Under the pieces are notes generated by a model. That model was not told where the DNA came from. It ran no database searches and was given only the letters and a program-made list of their open reading frames with translations. A stretch of 53,731 nt of DNA, taken from the NCBI RefSeq assembly GCF_900010725.2, contig NZ_LR734826.1, positions 66,792-120,522 on the forward strand, written 5' to 3'. Below, one piece after another: positions 33,287 through 41,832 of the stretch. The position numbers and the translations under genes are program-made. Numbering within the stretch: position 1 is the stretch's first letter; each line of letters begins with the position of its first letter. Source of the DNA: Planktothrix serta PCC 8927 (GTDB taxonomy: Bacteria; Cyanobacteriota; Cyanobacteriia; Cyanobacteriales; Microcoleaceae).

Positions 33287-36200
33287 ATGGAAACCGCATT
33301 TAACCAATTTTGGGATCTCGTTTCAGGGGCATTCGCCCTCAACCCAGAAGTTTTTGAGAAAATTAATAATCTCCCCGATGGCCTGATCGTGGCATTAATC
33401 ATTGTTTTAATGGCAGGTTTATCGCAAGCAATTGGCCAATGTATTGTTTTATTCGTCAATAAAGTTAAACCCTTTCGCTTTATTCTCAGCTTAGGAATTT
33501 CTGCAATTGTTTTTACTTTAAGTTACGGCTTATGGGCATTTAGTATTTGGATTACCAGTTTGGTATTATTTCAAATTCCTGTAGGTTTTAACTTTATTTT
33601 TACAACATTGGGACTGAGTTATGCGCCCCAAATGTTAGGGTTTTTAATTGCCTTACCTTACCTGGGAACTCCAGTCGGAGTAATACTTTCCATTTGGAGT
33701 TTACTGGCTCAATTTATCGGACTAGAAACCATTGCCACCTATGAAGATTGGTCAGCATTTACCTGTGCTTTAATTGGGTGGGTTGTCTTACAAATTCTAC
33801 AACGAACTATTGGTCGTCCGATTTTAGCCTTTAGTCGTTGGTTATCCAATTGGGCTGCGGGAACTTCATTAATTACCGACCCCAAACAATTAGAACAACT
33901 GGTCATGTATGGAAATGATCCTCAAATCATTACCGTTGGCAAAGAACTCTGGTTAGAAGCCGAAAAGAACGAAGAAAACCCTAAGCCCAAAACTTCCTAT
34001 TTGCTAAAATTTATCGCCCTAGCAGTCTTAGGATTATTATTAGTTTTAATCTTAGCTCCGATTGATAAAAATCCGCTTTTAATTGGGTTAGGATTACTCG
34101 ATAAAACTTTTGAATTAGCTTTTAAATTACTGAGATATAGTTTCATTGCGCTGTTGATTGCTATTATTTTGACCCCACTAGAATCCTTAAGTTGGTGGGC
34201 GGGATGGTATGGGGCTCAACCTTTAGAAAATCCGGGAACATTAGTACAAGATGCTTGCCCGAATACTCCGGTCAATCACTATGTTATGTACTTGGATGGC
34301 ATCAATCAAGGCTCTTATGAATATTTACCCGAAGTTGAACGTTTTTTAGATAGTTTAGCAGAGGCTACTCCCGATAATATTGCAATTGTTAAAGGGATTA
34401 TGCCCTATTCTGTTACTAATAAACCCCTAACTCAAAATCGGCCGTTGTCCTTTTTGTGGAGCATTGTGGACTCATTGGTGGTTAAAAATCCCGCCAATCC
34501 GATTGGGTTTGTGATTAATGCCCGAAATGTCGTTTCTGTGGCGGTTTCGGCTGATCCTCGTTACGGCCCGCTTCAAAATCAAGGCTTGGCGCAAGTTCTC
34601 TACAACAGTCTAATCAGCTACGGCTATCCCTTGGGAAGTCAAGTTCCGGTGACATTAATTGGCTATAGTGGCGGTGGTCAAATGTCGATGGGGGCGGTAA
34701 CGTTTCTCAAACGCACCATCAAAGCGCCCATTAACGTGATTTCAATTGCAGGTGTGATCAGTGGAAATACGGGGGCGATGGTCACTGAACATTTGTATCA
34801 TCTCGTAGGTGAAAAAGATGGCGTCGAAAAAGTCGGGGCGATTATGTTTCCTGGACGCTGGCCGATATCGTTATTATCGAATTGGAATTATGCCAAACGC
34901 CGGGGCAAAATTAGCTTTATTTCTTTAGGGCCAGTGGGACACAATACCATGAGCGGCCCGATGGGAGATCATAAACTTCCGAATGGTAAAACCTATCTCG
35001 ACCAAACTGTTAATATTGTCACGGGAATTTTATTAGAAAATTGGGAAATTACCGGGTTAGCTCCTGAGATATTTAAAAAACCCAGTAACTATGAAATCTA
35101 TAAACAAGCCGCTTTTAATCAAGTGGATTATTATCCCGTTCAACAAACCCTTGATCCTCAACTTTATCAACCCGTTGGAACCTGGATTGGGCGATTAATT
35201 TTACCCCAAAAATCAGAACGTCAACAGGTGAAAGGAGTCTTATTTGAAATCTATCATGCAGATAAGAATCATCAACATCGCATCGGACAAATTGTAAATT
35301 TAAGATGGGATTTACAAGTTCCAACTGTGAATACCAGAGTGCAATTAGTCACCCAGGATTTGAACTTTATTGATCAGGTAAGAGTGAGTGAATCCCAAGG
35401 AAATATTCACCCGGAACGCATTAAGGGATGGTCACAAGTTGACCCCCTAGAATCCATCGCCGCAGCCAGACCCCAGGATGATCTGATTGTCTTATTAAAA
35501 GAACCTGTGGTTTTTGAAGATACGGGGGCAGAACGTCCTAGTCTTTATATTCAGGATGATCCGGTTGAAATTACAGGTCGATTTTATGGGGTAGTTACGT
35601 TTATTCAAAATTTAGGCAATGATGTCTTTTTAGTTTGTCATTATAATACTCAATCCCAACAATTTGATGGCATAGAAGAAAAGGTGTATTTGCCCTCGAT
35701 TATCCCTAACCGAGATGGGGTTTTATCTTCAGTCAATCAAGATTTAGAGCACTCTCCAGTTAATCCTTCAGGATGGTATATTTTTGGGCAAAAAAATATA
35801 GATGGTCAGTTTGTTGTTCAGGCGATCGCACCCTATCGTTTATTTTCTCTAACGCCAGATTTGGTGATTTCAGGAAAACAAACCACCTTAGATTATATTA
35901 ATAAAGAATACTGGAAAAATCAAGTCACTCCCAAAGGAGAAATTAAGACGATTTTACTCAATCCAAATCAGGAGGATGCAGCTAATTCTATATCAGCAGA
36001 ATCCCTTTGGAAAGAAGGCGATCGCGCTTTATTAATGCACGTTTATGGAGGCATTGGCGGGCCGAATGGTGATCATACACCCTTTGGAATTTACTTCGGA
36101 CATTTTGCTTATGGACTGGCTACAGTTGTGCGCGATCGCATTACCCAAGACCTGCGATTAAACATCGAATATCGTCAAATTTATACTCATAATTGTGATG

Positions 36201-36895
36201 GAATTATCTCAGGAAGTTTAGACTGGACTCGCTACAGTGGTGATCGTCAATTTGGATGGTTAGGATGTCGTCCCTTTACCGATATTCTAATTAAATTTGA
36301 TCCCCTAACCCAAGATTATGATTTTGATGGGTTTAAATTTTCTCCCTTGGATTTTGTGATTAATGAACTCGATGTAATGACGGCGCGATATCGCATTGGA
36401 GATGGAACCGGAACTACCTTTGTGAGTGCAATTAATTCCTGTTCTCAAGATTCCAGTCAAGCCTTGTATTTATCCCTCAGACGGATGTTAGCTCAATTTC
36501 AATTAAATCCTCTATTAATGAAATGGTTGCGAGAACATCCAGACCACGAACAAACCCAACGATTTATTCAACTCAATACCTTAGTAGCTAGTTTAGAAAA
36601 TATCTTAACCCCCACCGGAAAAGTCAGAAAAGATTGGCGATATGGTTCCCCAACATTAGGCCGTTTTCCTGAAGAAACCCCCTTAAAAACCTTGTCTCGA
36701 TTAGCGGAAAGTTGGCGATCTTTATTACCCCGATTAATTAACGATCAAATGGCGATGATCTTTCTACAATTAGGAGCTTATTTATGGATTCTTCGTACCA
36801 ATCAAGTCGGCGGGAACGATCCCCTGATTCAACCGATGATTCCCACAGATTTTTGGTTTGGGGTTCCCAAAATAAAACCCTTTAAATATGATTAA
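33287..36895 (+). CDS. Very large membrane protein with alpha/beta-hydrolase-like core
   Basis: 1202 residues. The first 320 residues hold about 8 membrane helices in two blocks (up to about 180 and 240-305). A soluble part follows, with an alpha/beta-hydrolase-like region: YVMYLDGINQGSYEYLPEVERFLDSL near 340-365 and a nucleophile elbow VTLIGYSGGGQMSMGAV with S461 in G-Y-S-G-G. GPVGHNTMSG at about 550 may give the late His. The C-terminal 600 residues are beta-rich with repeats of unknown fold. It resembles a conserved cyanobacterial protein of unknown role; lipase/esterase activity is only a guess. The ATG is preceded by a 272-base gap with no gene. Confidence 0.75.
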   Translation: METAFNQFWDLVSGAFALNPEVFEKINNLPDGLIVALIIVLMAGLSQAIGQCIVLFVNKVKPFRFILSLGISAIVFTLSYGLWAFSIWITSLVLFQIPVGFNFIFTTLGLSYAPQMLGFLIALPYLGTPVGVILSIWSLLAQFIGLETIATYEDWSAFTCALIGWVVLQILQRTIGRPILAFSRWLSNWAAGTSLITDPKQLEQLVMYGNDPQIITVGKELWLEAEKNEENPKPKTSYLLKFIALAVLGLLLVLILAPIDKNPLLIGLGLLDKTFELAFKLLRYSFIALLIAIILTPLESLSWWAGWYGAQPLENPGTLVQDACPNTPVNHYVMYLDGINQGSYEYLPEVERFLDSLAEATPDNIAIVKGIMPYSVTNKPLTQNRPLSFLWSIVDSLVVKNPANPIGFVINARNVVSVAVSADPRYGPLQNQGLAQVLYNSLISYGYPLGSQVPVTLIGYSGGGQMSMGAVTFLKRTIKAPINVISIAGVISGNTGAMVTEHLYHLVGEKDGVEKVGAIMFPGRWPISLLSNWNYAKRRGKISFISLGPVGHNTMSGPMGDHKLPNGKTYLDQTVNIVTGILLENWEITGLAPEIFKKPSNYEIYKQAAFNQVDYYPVQQTLDPQLYQPVGTWIGRLILPQKSERQQVKGVLFEIYHADKNHQHRIGQIVNLRWDLQVPTVNTRVQLVTQDLNFIDQVRVSESQGNIHPERIKGWSQVDPLESIAAARPQDDLIVLLKEPVVFEDTGAERPSLYIQDDPVEITGRFYGVVTFIQNLGNDVFLVCHYNTQSQQFDGIEEKVYLPSIIPNRDGVLSSVNQDLEHSPVNPSGWYIFGQKNIDGQFVVQAIAPYRLFSLTPDLVISGKQTTLDYINKEYWKNQVTPKGEIKTILLNPNQEDAANSISAESLWKEGDRALLMHVYGGIGGPNGDHTPFGIYFGHFAYGLATVVRDRITQDLRLNIEYRQIYTHNCDGIISGSLDWTRYSGDRQFGWLGCRPFTDILIKFDPLTQDYDFDGFKFSPLDFVINELDVMTARYRIGDGTGTTFVSAINSCSQDSSQALYLSLRRMLAQFQLNPLLMKWLREHPDHEQTQRFIQLNTLVASLENILTPTGKVRKDWRYGSPTLGRFPEETPLKTLSRLAESWRSLLPRLINDQMAMIFLQLGAYLWILRTNQVGGNDPLIQPMIPTDFWFGVPKIKPFKYD

Positions 36896-36982
36896 TTTCA
36901 TTCCCTAGCACCAGAACGCACGTTAATCGGGGATACCACAACTCAAACCCCCGAACAAATCGCGCAGAATATTATTTTTTAA
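36896..36982 (+). pseudogene. In-frame coding-like tail after the stop of the large protein gene
   Basis: After the TAA at 36893-36895 the same frame reads FHSLAPERTLIGDTTTQTPEQIAQNIIF and stops at TAA 36980-36982. It looks like the end of a protein (P-E-Q-I-A-Q-N-I-I-F, as in small kinases). It may be a leftover of a neighbouring gene or a former extension of the large protein. The evidence is only its protein-like composition. Confidence 0.3.
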
Positions 36983-36992
36983 CTCAAACCCT

Positions 36993-37023
36993 AGAAGCGA
37001 ACCCAGTTTCTGGGTTCGCTTCT
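36993..37023. terminator. Strong 13-base-stem hairpin between the large protein gene and tRNA-Ala
   Basis: AGAAGCGAACCCA and TGGGTTCGCTTCT form a perfect 13-base stem with a 5-base loop. It lies between convergent units, 10 bases past the end of the tRNA on the minus strand and about 100 past the large gene on the plus strand. Short A/T runs flank it on both sides, so it may stop transcription both ways. Confidence 0.6.
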
Positions 37024-37032
37024 AATTTTAAA

Positions 37033-37105
37033 TGGAGCTAAGCGGGCTCGAACCGCTGACCCCCGCAATGCCATTGCGGTGCTCTACCAACTGAGCTATA
37101 ACCCC
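37033..37105 (-). tRNA. tRNA-Ala (anticodon GGC)
   Basis: Read on the minus strand, the 73-base sequence folds as a cloverleaf: acceptor GGGGTTA/TAGCTCC with two G-U pairs, D arm TAGCTCAGTTGGTAGAGCA, anticodon stem CCGCA/TGCGG with loop ATGGCAT (anticodon GGC), T arm CAGCGGTTCGAGCCCGCT, discriminator A. The CCA end is not encoded. GGC reads GCC and GCU alanine codons. Confidence 0.95.
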
Positions 37106-37207
37106 TTGCAGTATTCCAATATACTCGTTTAACTTGTGCTTTGTCAAGAGTTTAGGGAAAAAAACTTTTGGAGTGTCGGAGAACGGTGTCCATCACTCCG
37201 ATGGCCA

Positions 37208-37420
37208 TTAAAAGTAAATATAAGCGTGTTGAGACATTTGGGCGATGTGGCCAATGCAAGATCCCATCAGGAAATACACTACCCCCATAGCCGCAGCCGA
37301 CAACGCCACCAAAATTCCGGCCAGCATGAAGGAAAATTCTTTGCACTCAACAGCTTGTTTCATCAGGCGTAATGACCAAGCAACGAGGGCGACATCAATT
37401 ATTAGAATAGGAATCAGCAT
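37208..37420 (-). CDS. Small membrane protein, unknown
   Basis: 70 residues with two hydrophobic segments: LIPILIIDVALVAWSLRLM at the N terminus and FMLAGILVALSAAAMGVVYFLMGSC in the middle, with a short basic/acidic QAVECKEF loop. The tail is HIAQMSQHAYIYF. Three other frames are open here, but only this one gives a coherent membrane protein. It is on the same strand as and upstream of tRNA-Ala. No family recognised. Confidence 0.6.
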   Translation of the reverse strand: MLIPILIIDVALVAWSLRLMKQAVECKEFSFMLAGILVALSAAAMGVVYFLMGSCIGHIAQMSQHAYIYF

Positions 37421-37708
37421 AAGTTACGTTTCGTAACATTTCCTCTATTCTAACAGGTGTTCTGAGCAGAATGCGAGTTTAACTTAGACGGGACTTAAGC
37501 AGTTACGCTATATGTAGCGGACTAAGGAGTTAGCGATCGCGCTTCCCAAAAGAAATCGGGAAACGGAGAATACTGAGTCTCTGCTACATCACTCATAGAG
37601 CTTGGTTATTTCCGCCATCTGAGCGGATTAATTTGGCTACTTTTGAAAAGATTCTGATTCCCGCTATCAATTATCTTGGGTTGAGTTAAAAAAAAATCCC
37701 AAATCCAG
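37421..37708. other. Gene-free region upstream of the helicase-methylase-ATPase locus
   Basis: No protein or RNA gene is seen. A HIP1 site lies at 37533. The region has short AT-rich stretches with an A-run at 37688, and presumably holds the promoters of the minus-strand membrane protein gene and the plus-strand helicase gene. Confidence 0.4.
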
Positions 37709-37747
37709 AATTAATAAAGTGTAGCTAAAAGCCAAACTTTATTAATT
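37709..37747. promoter_or_regulatory. 12-base perfect inverted repeat upstream of the helicase gene
   Basis: AATTAATAAAGT (37709-37720) and ACTTTATTAATT (37736-37747) are exact reverse complements with a 15-base spacer, ending 26 bases before the helicase ATG. The position and symmetry suggest an operator for a dimeric repressor or a leader hairpin. The HigA-type protein encoded inside this locus is one candidate binder. Confidence 0.5.
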
Positions 37748-37773
37748 AGGGTTGTAAACCTACCAATAAATAG

Positions 37774-40700
37774 ATGATTGATACAATTGTCGGTAAACGT
37801 ATTTTAATCCCCACACAATTTACTGGGGCTGTCACCATTGAAACGGCTGACCAAATAGAAGATACTGTCCTGTTACAAGTCCGTACCACCAACGGAGAAT
37901 TGCGAGAAGCCATCCTCAGCGTTGCAGAGGTAGAAAACCTCCTCAGCCAACAGCAAAACTTCTCTGCTCAAACCGTTGATGCCAAGGCTTTTTCGCTGTT
38001 CATTGAATCAACTCGCATTAAAACCGCTTTTGCTTATGACCCCCACTTTGCTGTTAGTTTAAGTGGAGTCCGGCCCCTTCCGCACCAGCTTGAAGCCGTT
38101 TATGAACGCATTCTCCCCCAAGTTAGATTACGGTTTCTGTTAGCAGATGACCCAGGAGCAGGTAAAACCATTATGACGGGGTTACTGATTAAAGAATTAA
38201 AATTGCGGGGTGTAATTGAACGAGTTTTAATTCTGACTCCAGCGCCTTTAACGACTCAATGGCAGGATGAACTTAAAAACAAATTTGCTGAAACCTATGA
38301 AGTAATCACCTCAACTTTAGCAAAAAATCAACTGGCTGGCAACCCTTGGGAACGGTTTCGTCAATGTATTACTTCCATTGATTTTGCCAAACGAGAAGAT
38401 GTGATTCCGGGGCTTTTACAAGTCGATTGGGATTTAGTAATTATTGATGAAGCCCATAAATGTTCTGCCCGAACCCAAGGGGAGGAACTGCGCCGCACTG
38501 GACGCTATAAATTAGCAGAAGAACTCTCTAAAATCACAGAACGAATTATCCTGCTAACTGCTACGCCCCACCAAGGAGATGTGAATCAATTTCATAACTT
38601 TTTACGCTTATTAGACCCTGAACAATTTATTTCTAATACAATTAATCCCGATTTGCTCCGATTAGAAAATAGTCCTTGGTTTTTACGACGAATTAAAGAA
38701 GAACTGCGAGATTTTAACGGAAAAAAATTGTTTAAACAACGCCATGCGATTACCGTTTCCTTTTCCCTGTCTCCGGCTGAAGAATCTCTTTATCACCAAG
38801 TCACCCAATATATTAACCGCTATTTAGGGAAAACCCCAGGACGGAAACAAGCCGCCGTTGCTTTAGCGCGAACGGTATTACAACGACGGTTAGCGAGTAG
38901 TTTAAACGCCATTCTCAATTCCTTAAAAAAACGACAACAACGGTTTTCGGATTTATTAGAAGAATTAGAACAACTTCCTCCCCAAGAACAACGCCAACGG
39001 TTAATTAATTTAGGGAAACCTGTTGATAGTGAAGTAGAATCTGATGATTGTTCAGAAGAAGATTTAGAGGATTTTGCCATTGAATTAACCTTAGCTGAAC
39101 AATTGGAACAATTACGAGAAGAATTACGGGAACTCAAACGGTTAGTTAAATTAGCTCAAGAAACAATAGCACAAGGAACAGAACGTAAACTGAATGAATT
39201 AGAAAACTGTTTAAAACGGAGTGAATTCAGCGAGTTAAAAGACGCACGGGGAAAACTGTTAATTTTTACCGAACATCGGGATACTTTAGAATATCTGAAA
39301 AAAAATCTTAACCTTTGGGGTTATAGTACCTGTGAAATTCATGGCGGGATGAATGTTTTACAACGGAAAGTCGCACAACAAGATTTTCGGTCTAATAAAC
39401 AAATTTGTCTCGCTACCGAAGCCGCCGGAGAAGGAATTAATTTACAATTTTGTCGGTTAATGATTAATTATGATATTCCCTGGAACCCCAACCGTTTAGA
39501 ACAACGGATGGGACGCATTCACCGCATTGGACAGGAACATGAAGTTTATATTTTTAACTTTGTTTCTATTACAACAGTAGAAGGACGGGTTTTAAATAAA
39601 TTATTAACCAAATTAGAGGAAATTAAAAATGCGATGGGCGATAGGGTTTTTGATGTCATTGGGCAACTTTTACAAGTCAATGAAATCCGCTTTGAGGATT
39701 TAGTTCGAGAAGCGACTTACTCCCAAGCTAACGAAAATAAAGCCATAGAAACCATTGACCATATTGCCACTGAACGCTTACAAGCTTTAGAACAAGCAAC
39801 GGGATTAGCATTAGCAACATCCCATGTTGATTTGAGTCAAATCTGCACAACCCAAACTCAAGATTATCATTCAGAAGAACAGCGTTTAATGCCCTATTAT
39901 GTGGAAGATTTTTTTCACAAAGCTTGTGAATATCTGCGGGTGAATTTAGAAGTCAGAGCGGATGGTTTATGGCGCATTCCTTATGTTAAAGAAGAATTTC
40001 GCTCTGAACAGTTAGAAGCGGTGAGACGGTTAGGAACGCCGGACAAAAATTATGCAAAATTGACGTTTTACAAACAACATTTAGAACTTGCTAGTCACCC
40101 AGATATAGAATTTCTTTCCCCTGGACATTGCCTATTTGCTGCTTTAGCCGAGCGCTTAGATGGACAACTGGAAGAAAAGGTAGGACAACAAACGGCTATT
40201 TTTACCGATGCTGATACAGATACTCCTTATCGAATTCACTTTTTCAAGGTACAAATTGAGGGCCAAACCAGTCGCGGAGAACCCCAAATTCTCAACGCCC
40301 GACTCTGTGCGTTAGCTGAAAACCTTGCTGGGGAACTGAGTTTAATGGCTGCGGATAGTTTGCATGATTTATCTCCAACTCCGGCTGGGTTTGTCCCAGA
40401 GTCCGGGGACATTTTAAACCCCCTAACTCCCCGGTTACAGCAAACACTAGAAAGTTGGTTAAAAGTGAAAATTCAACTAGGTTTAATGACTGAAGCCCGC
40501 ACCAAACGCCAACGAGAGTTACAAATTCGGCAAGATTATCTCCAAACCGCTATGGATACGGCAATTCGGGAAGCTCAAAGCACTCAAATGAAGTTGGCGG
40601 CTAAAGTTGCCCAGGGGGATGAAACCTATCGGGTGGCACGGGATAGCGCCCAAAACAAAGTCCGCACCCTGCAAGAACGGTATAAAACGAAACAAACCGA

Positions 40701-41211
40701 ACTGGGTTATCTGCAAATTGTTCGCCCCGGACGGGTGATGTATTTGGGGACGGCTCTCGTTTATCCCACACCCCAGGAAACCTTAACCCCGATGATGCGA
40801 AATGACCCAGAGGTGGAAGCCTTTGCCATGCAGTTCGTGATGGACTATGAACGACAGCAGGGATGGCAACCGGAGGATGTCAGTGGCTATCAGGATGGCA
40901 GTGGTTTTGATATTCGCAGTATTGGGCCGAGTCCTGATAATCTGCAACCGCCCCCGGTGCGACGCATTGAGGTCAAGGGACGGGCGCAACGGGGGCAAGG
41001 GGTGTCTTTAACGGCCAATGAATGGCGCAAAGCTTTACAATTGGGGGATTCTTATTGGTTATATGTGGTCTGGGGATGTCATACGTCTAACCCGGAGTTA
41101 CTGAGAATTCCGAACCCCACTCAGGTTTTAGCCAGGGATGCTAAGGAAATTCAGCAGGTGACTCGTTATTTAGTGGAGGGGGAAGCTTTACAAAAAAATG
41201 CCCTGATATAG
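37774..41211 (+). CDS. SNF2-like helicase with C-terminal DUF3883 (defence locus)
   Basis: 1145 residues. Helicase motifs: Walker A DDPGAGKTIM with K131, DEAH box IIDEAHKCS at 225-228, motif III LLTATPHQGD, then a charged coiled coil (about 390-480) and the C-terminal helicase lobe LLIFTEHRDTLEYLKKNL to RLEQRMGRIHRIGQEHEV. The last 130 residues match DUF3883: SGFDIRS...RRIEVKGRA (E1066-V-K1068) and SLTANEWRKALQLGDSYWLYVV, a PD-(D/E)xK-like fold. Similar helicases occur in DISARM (DrmD) and Hma defence loci. It is the first gene of the plus-strand cluster. Confidence 0.9.
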   Translation: MIDTIVGKRILIPTQFTGAVTIETADQIEDTVLLQVRTTNGELREAILSVAEVENLLSQQQNFSAQTVDAKAFSLFIESTRIKTAFAYDPHFAVSLSGVRPLPHQLEAVYERILPQVRLRFLLADDPGAGKTIMTGLLIKELKLRGVIERVLILTPAPLTTQWQDELKNKFAETYEVITSTLAKNQLAGNPWERFRQCITSIDFAKREDVIPGLLQVDWDLVIIDEAHKCSARTQGEELRRTGRYKLAEELSKITERIILLTATPHQGDVNQFHNFLRLLDPEQFISNTINPDLLRLENSPWFLRRIKEELRDFNGKKLFKQRHAITVSFSLSPAEESLYHQVTQYINRYLGKTPGRKQAAVALARTVLQRRLASSLNAILNSLKKRQQRFSDLLEELEQLPPQEQRQRLINLGKPVDSEVESDDCSEEDLEDFAIELTLAEQLEQLREELRELKRLVKLAQETIAQGTERKLNELENCLKRSEFSELKDARGKLLIFTEHRDTLEYLKKNLNLWGYSTCEIHGGMNVLQRKVAQQDFRSNKQICLATEAAGEGINLQFCRLMINYDIPWNPNRLEQRMGRIHRIGQEHEVYIFNFVSITTVEGRVLNKLLTKLEEIKNAMGDRVFDVIGQLLQVNEIRFEDLVREATYSQANENKAIETIDHIATERLQALEQATGLALATSHVDLSQICTTQTQDYHSEEQRLMPYYVEDFFHKACEYLRVNLEVRADGLWRIPYVKEEFRSEQLEAVRRLGTPDKNYAKLTFYKQHLELASHPDIEFLSPGHCLFAALAERLDGQLEEKVGQQTAIFTDADTDTPYRIHFFKVQIEGQTSRGEPQILNARLCALAENLAGELSLMAADSLHDLSPTPAGFVPESGDILNPLTPRLQQTLESWLKVKIQLGLMTEARTKRQRELQIRQDYLQTAMDTAIREAQSTQMKLAAKVAQGDETYRVARDSAQNKVRTLQERYKTKQTELGYLQIVRPGRVMYLGTALVYPTPQETLTPMMRNDPEVEAFAMQFVMDYERQQGWQPEDVSGYQDGSGFDIRSIGPSPDNLQPPPVRRIEVKGRAQRGQGVSLTANEWRKALQLGDSYWLYVVWGCHTSNPELLRIPNPTQVLARDAKEIQQVTRYLVEGEALQKNALI

Positions 41212-41222
41212 CACTCTCTTAA

Positions 41223-41312
41223 AGTCCCCCAATTTTGGGGGATTTAGGGGGCAAATATTGCTGCCTGAGTCCCCCAATTTTGGGGGATTTAGGGGGCAAA
41301 TATTGCTGCCTT
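41223..41312. repeat. 45-base unit repeated twice in tandem (AGTCCCCCAATTTTGGGGGA type)
   Basis: Two near-identical 45-base units begin at 41223 and 41268. Each contains a CCCCCAATTTTGGGGG palindrome and GGGCAAATATTGCTGCCT. A degenerate inverted copy (CCCCCAACATTGGGGGG) follows at about 41359. This is a dispersed palindromic repeat of cyanobacterial type, and it splits the helicase from the next gene. Confidence 0.85.
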
Positions 41313-41479
41313 AGAAATCATTCTAAACCCTATACATTTCAAGCCATCTAGCCCCCTAGCCCCCAACATTGGGGGGAAAATAAATAATTAGGACTTTTTA
41401 GGGCGATTGCTATTATCATTGGTATGCGAGCGCCTACTTTTGACACGCTATATATAACCTGCTTGCGTAAGTCCTGTAT

Positions 41480-41770
41480 ATGTCACCTCGAAACCGAATT
41501 CCAACTCATCCTGGGGAAATTTTATCGGAGGAATTTTTAATTCCTTTAAGTTTAACTCAAGTGGCTTTAGCAGAACATTTGGGGGTTCCGGTACAACGAA
41601 TTAATGAAATTGTTAAAGGAAAACGAGGGATAACACCGGAAACGGCTTGGTTATTCGCTCAAGCGTTCCAAACTTCTCCTGAGTTTTGGATGAATTTACA
41701 AATCCAATATGATTTAACTTTAAATCAACCTAAAATTAAAACACCACCCATTATTTTAGCCCCAGGTTAA
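41480..41770 (+). CDS. higA: HigA-type antitoxin/regulator without a toxin
   Basis: 96 residues. It has the HigA/VapI pattern HPGEILSEEFLIPLSLTQVALAEHLGVPVQRINEIVKGKRGITPETAWLFAQAFQTSPEFWMNLQ with a Cro/C1-type helix-turn-helix at about 26-48. HigA normally binds HigB toxin and represses its own operon. No HigB-like gene precedes it; the upstream 268 bases are repeats. It lies within the defence cluster and may have been kept as a repressor of it. Confidence 0.88.
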   Translation: MSPRNRIPTHPGEILSEEFLIPLSLTQVALAEHLGVPVQRINEIVKGKRGITPETAWLFAQAFQTSPEFWMNLQIQYDLTLNQPKIKTPPIILAPG

Positions 41771-41832
41771 AAGTTTTTCCTAGATTTCTTGATTACCCGA
41801 TTTCACCCTAACTTTTTTAATTCCTAATTCCC

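Noticed and set aside
37136-37436. Plus-strand and alternative minus-strand frames near tRNA-Ala
   Set aside because: Only the 70-residue minus-strand frame gives a coherent membrane protein; the others are frame shadows.
38820-39137. Ser/Asn-rich minus-strand reading frame
   Set aside because: Antisense shadow of the coiled-coil part of the helicase gene.
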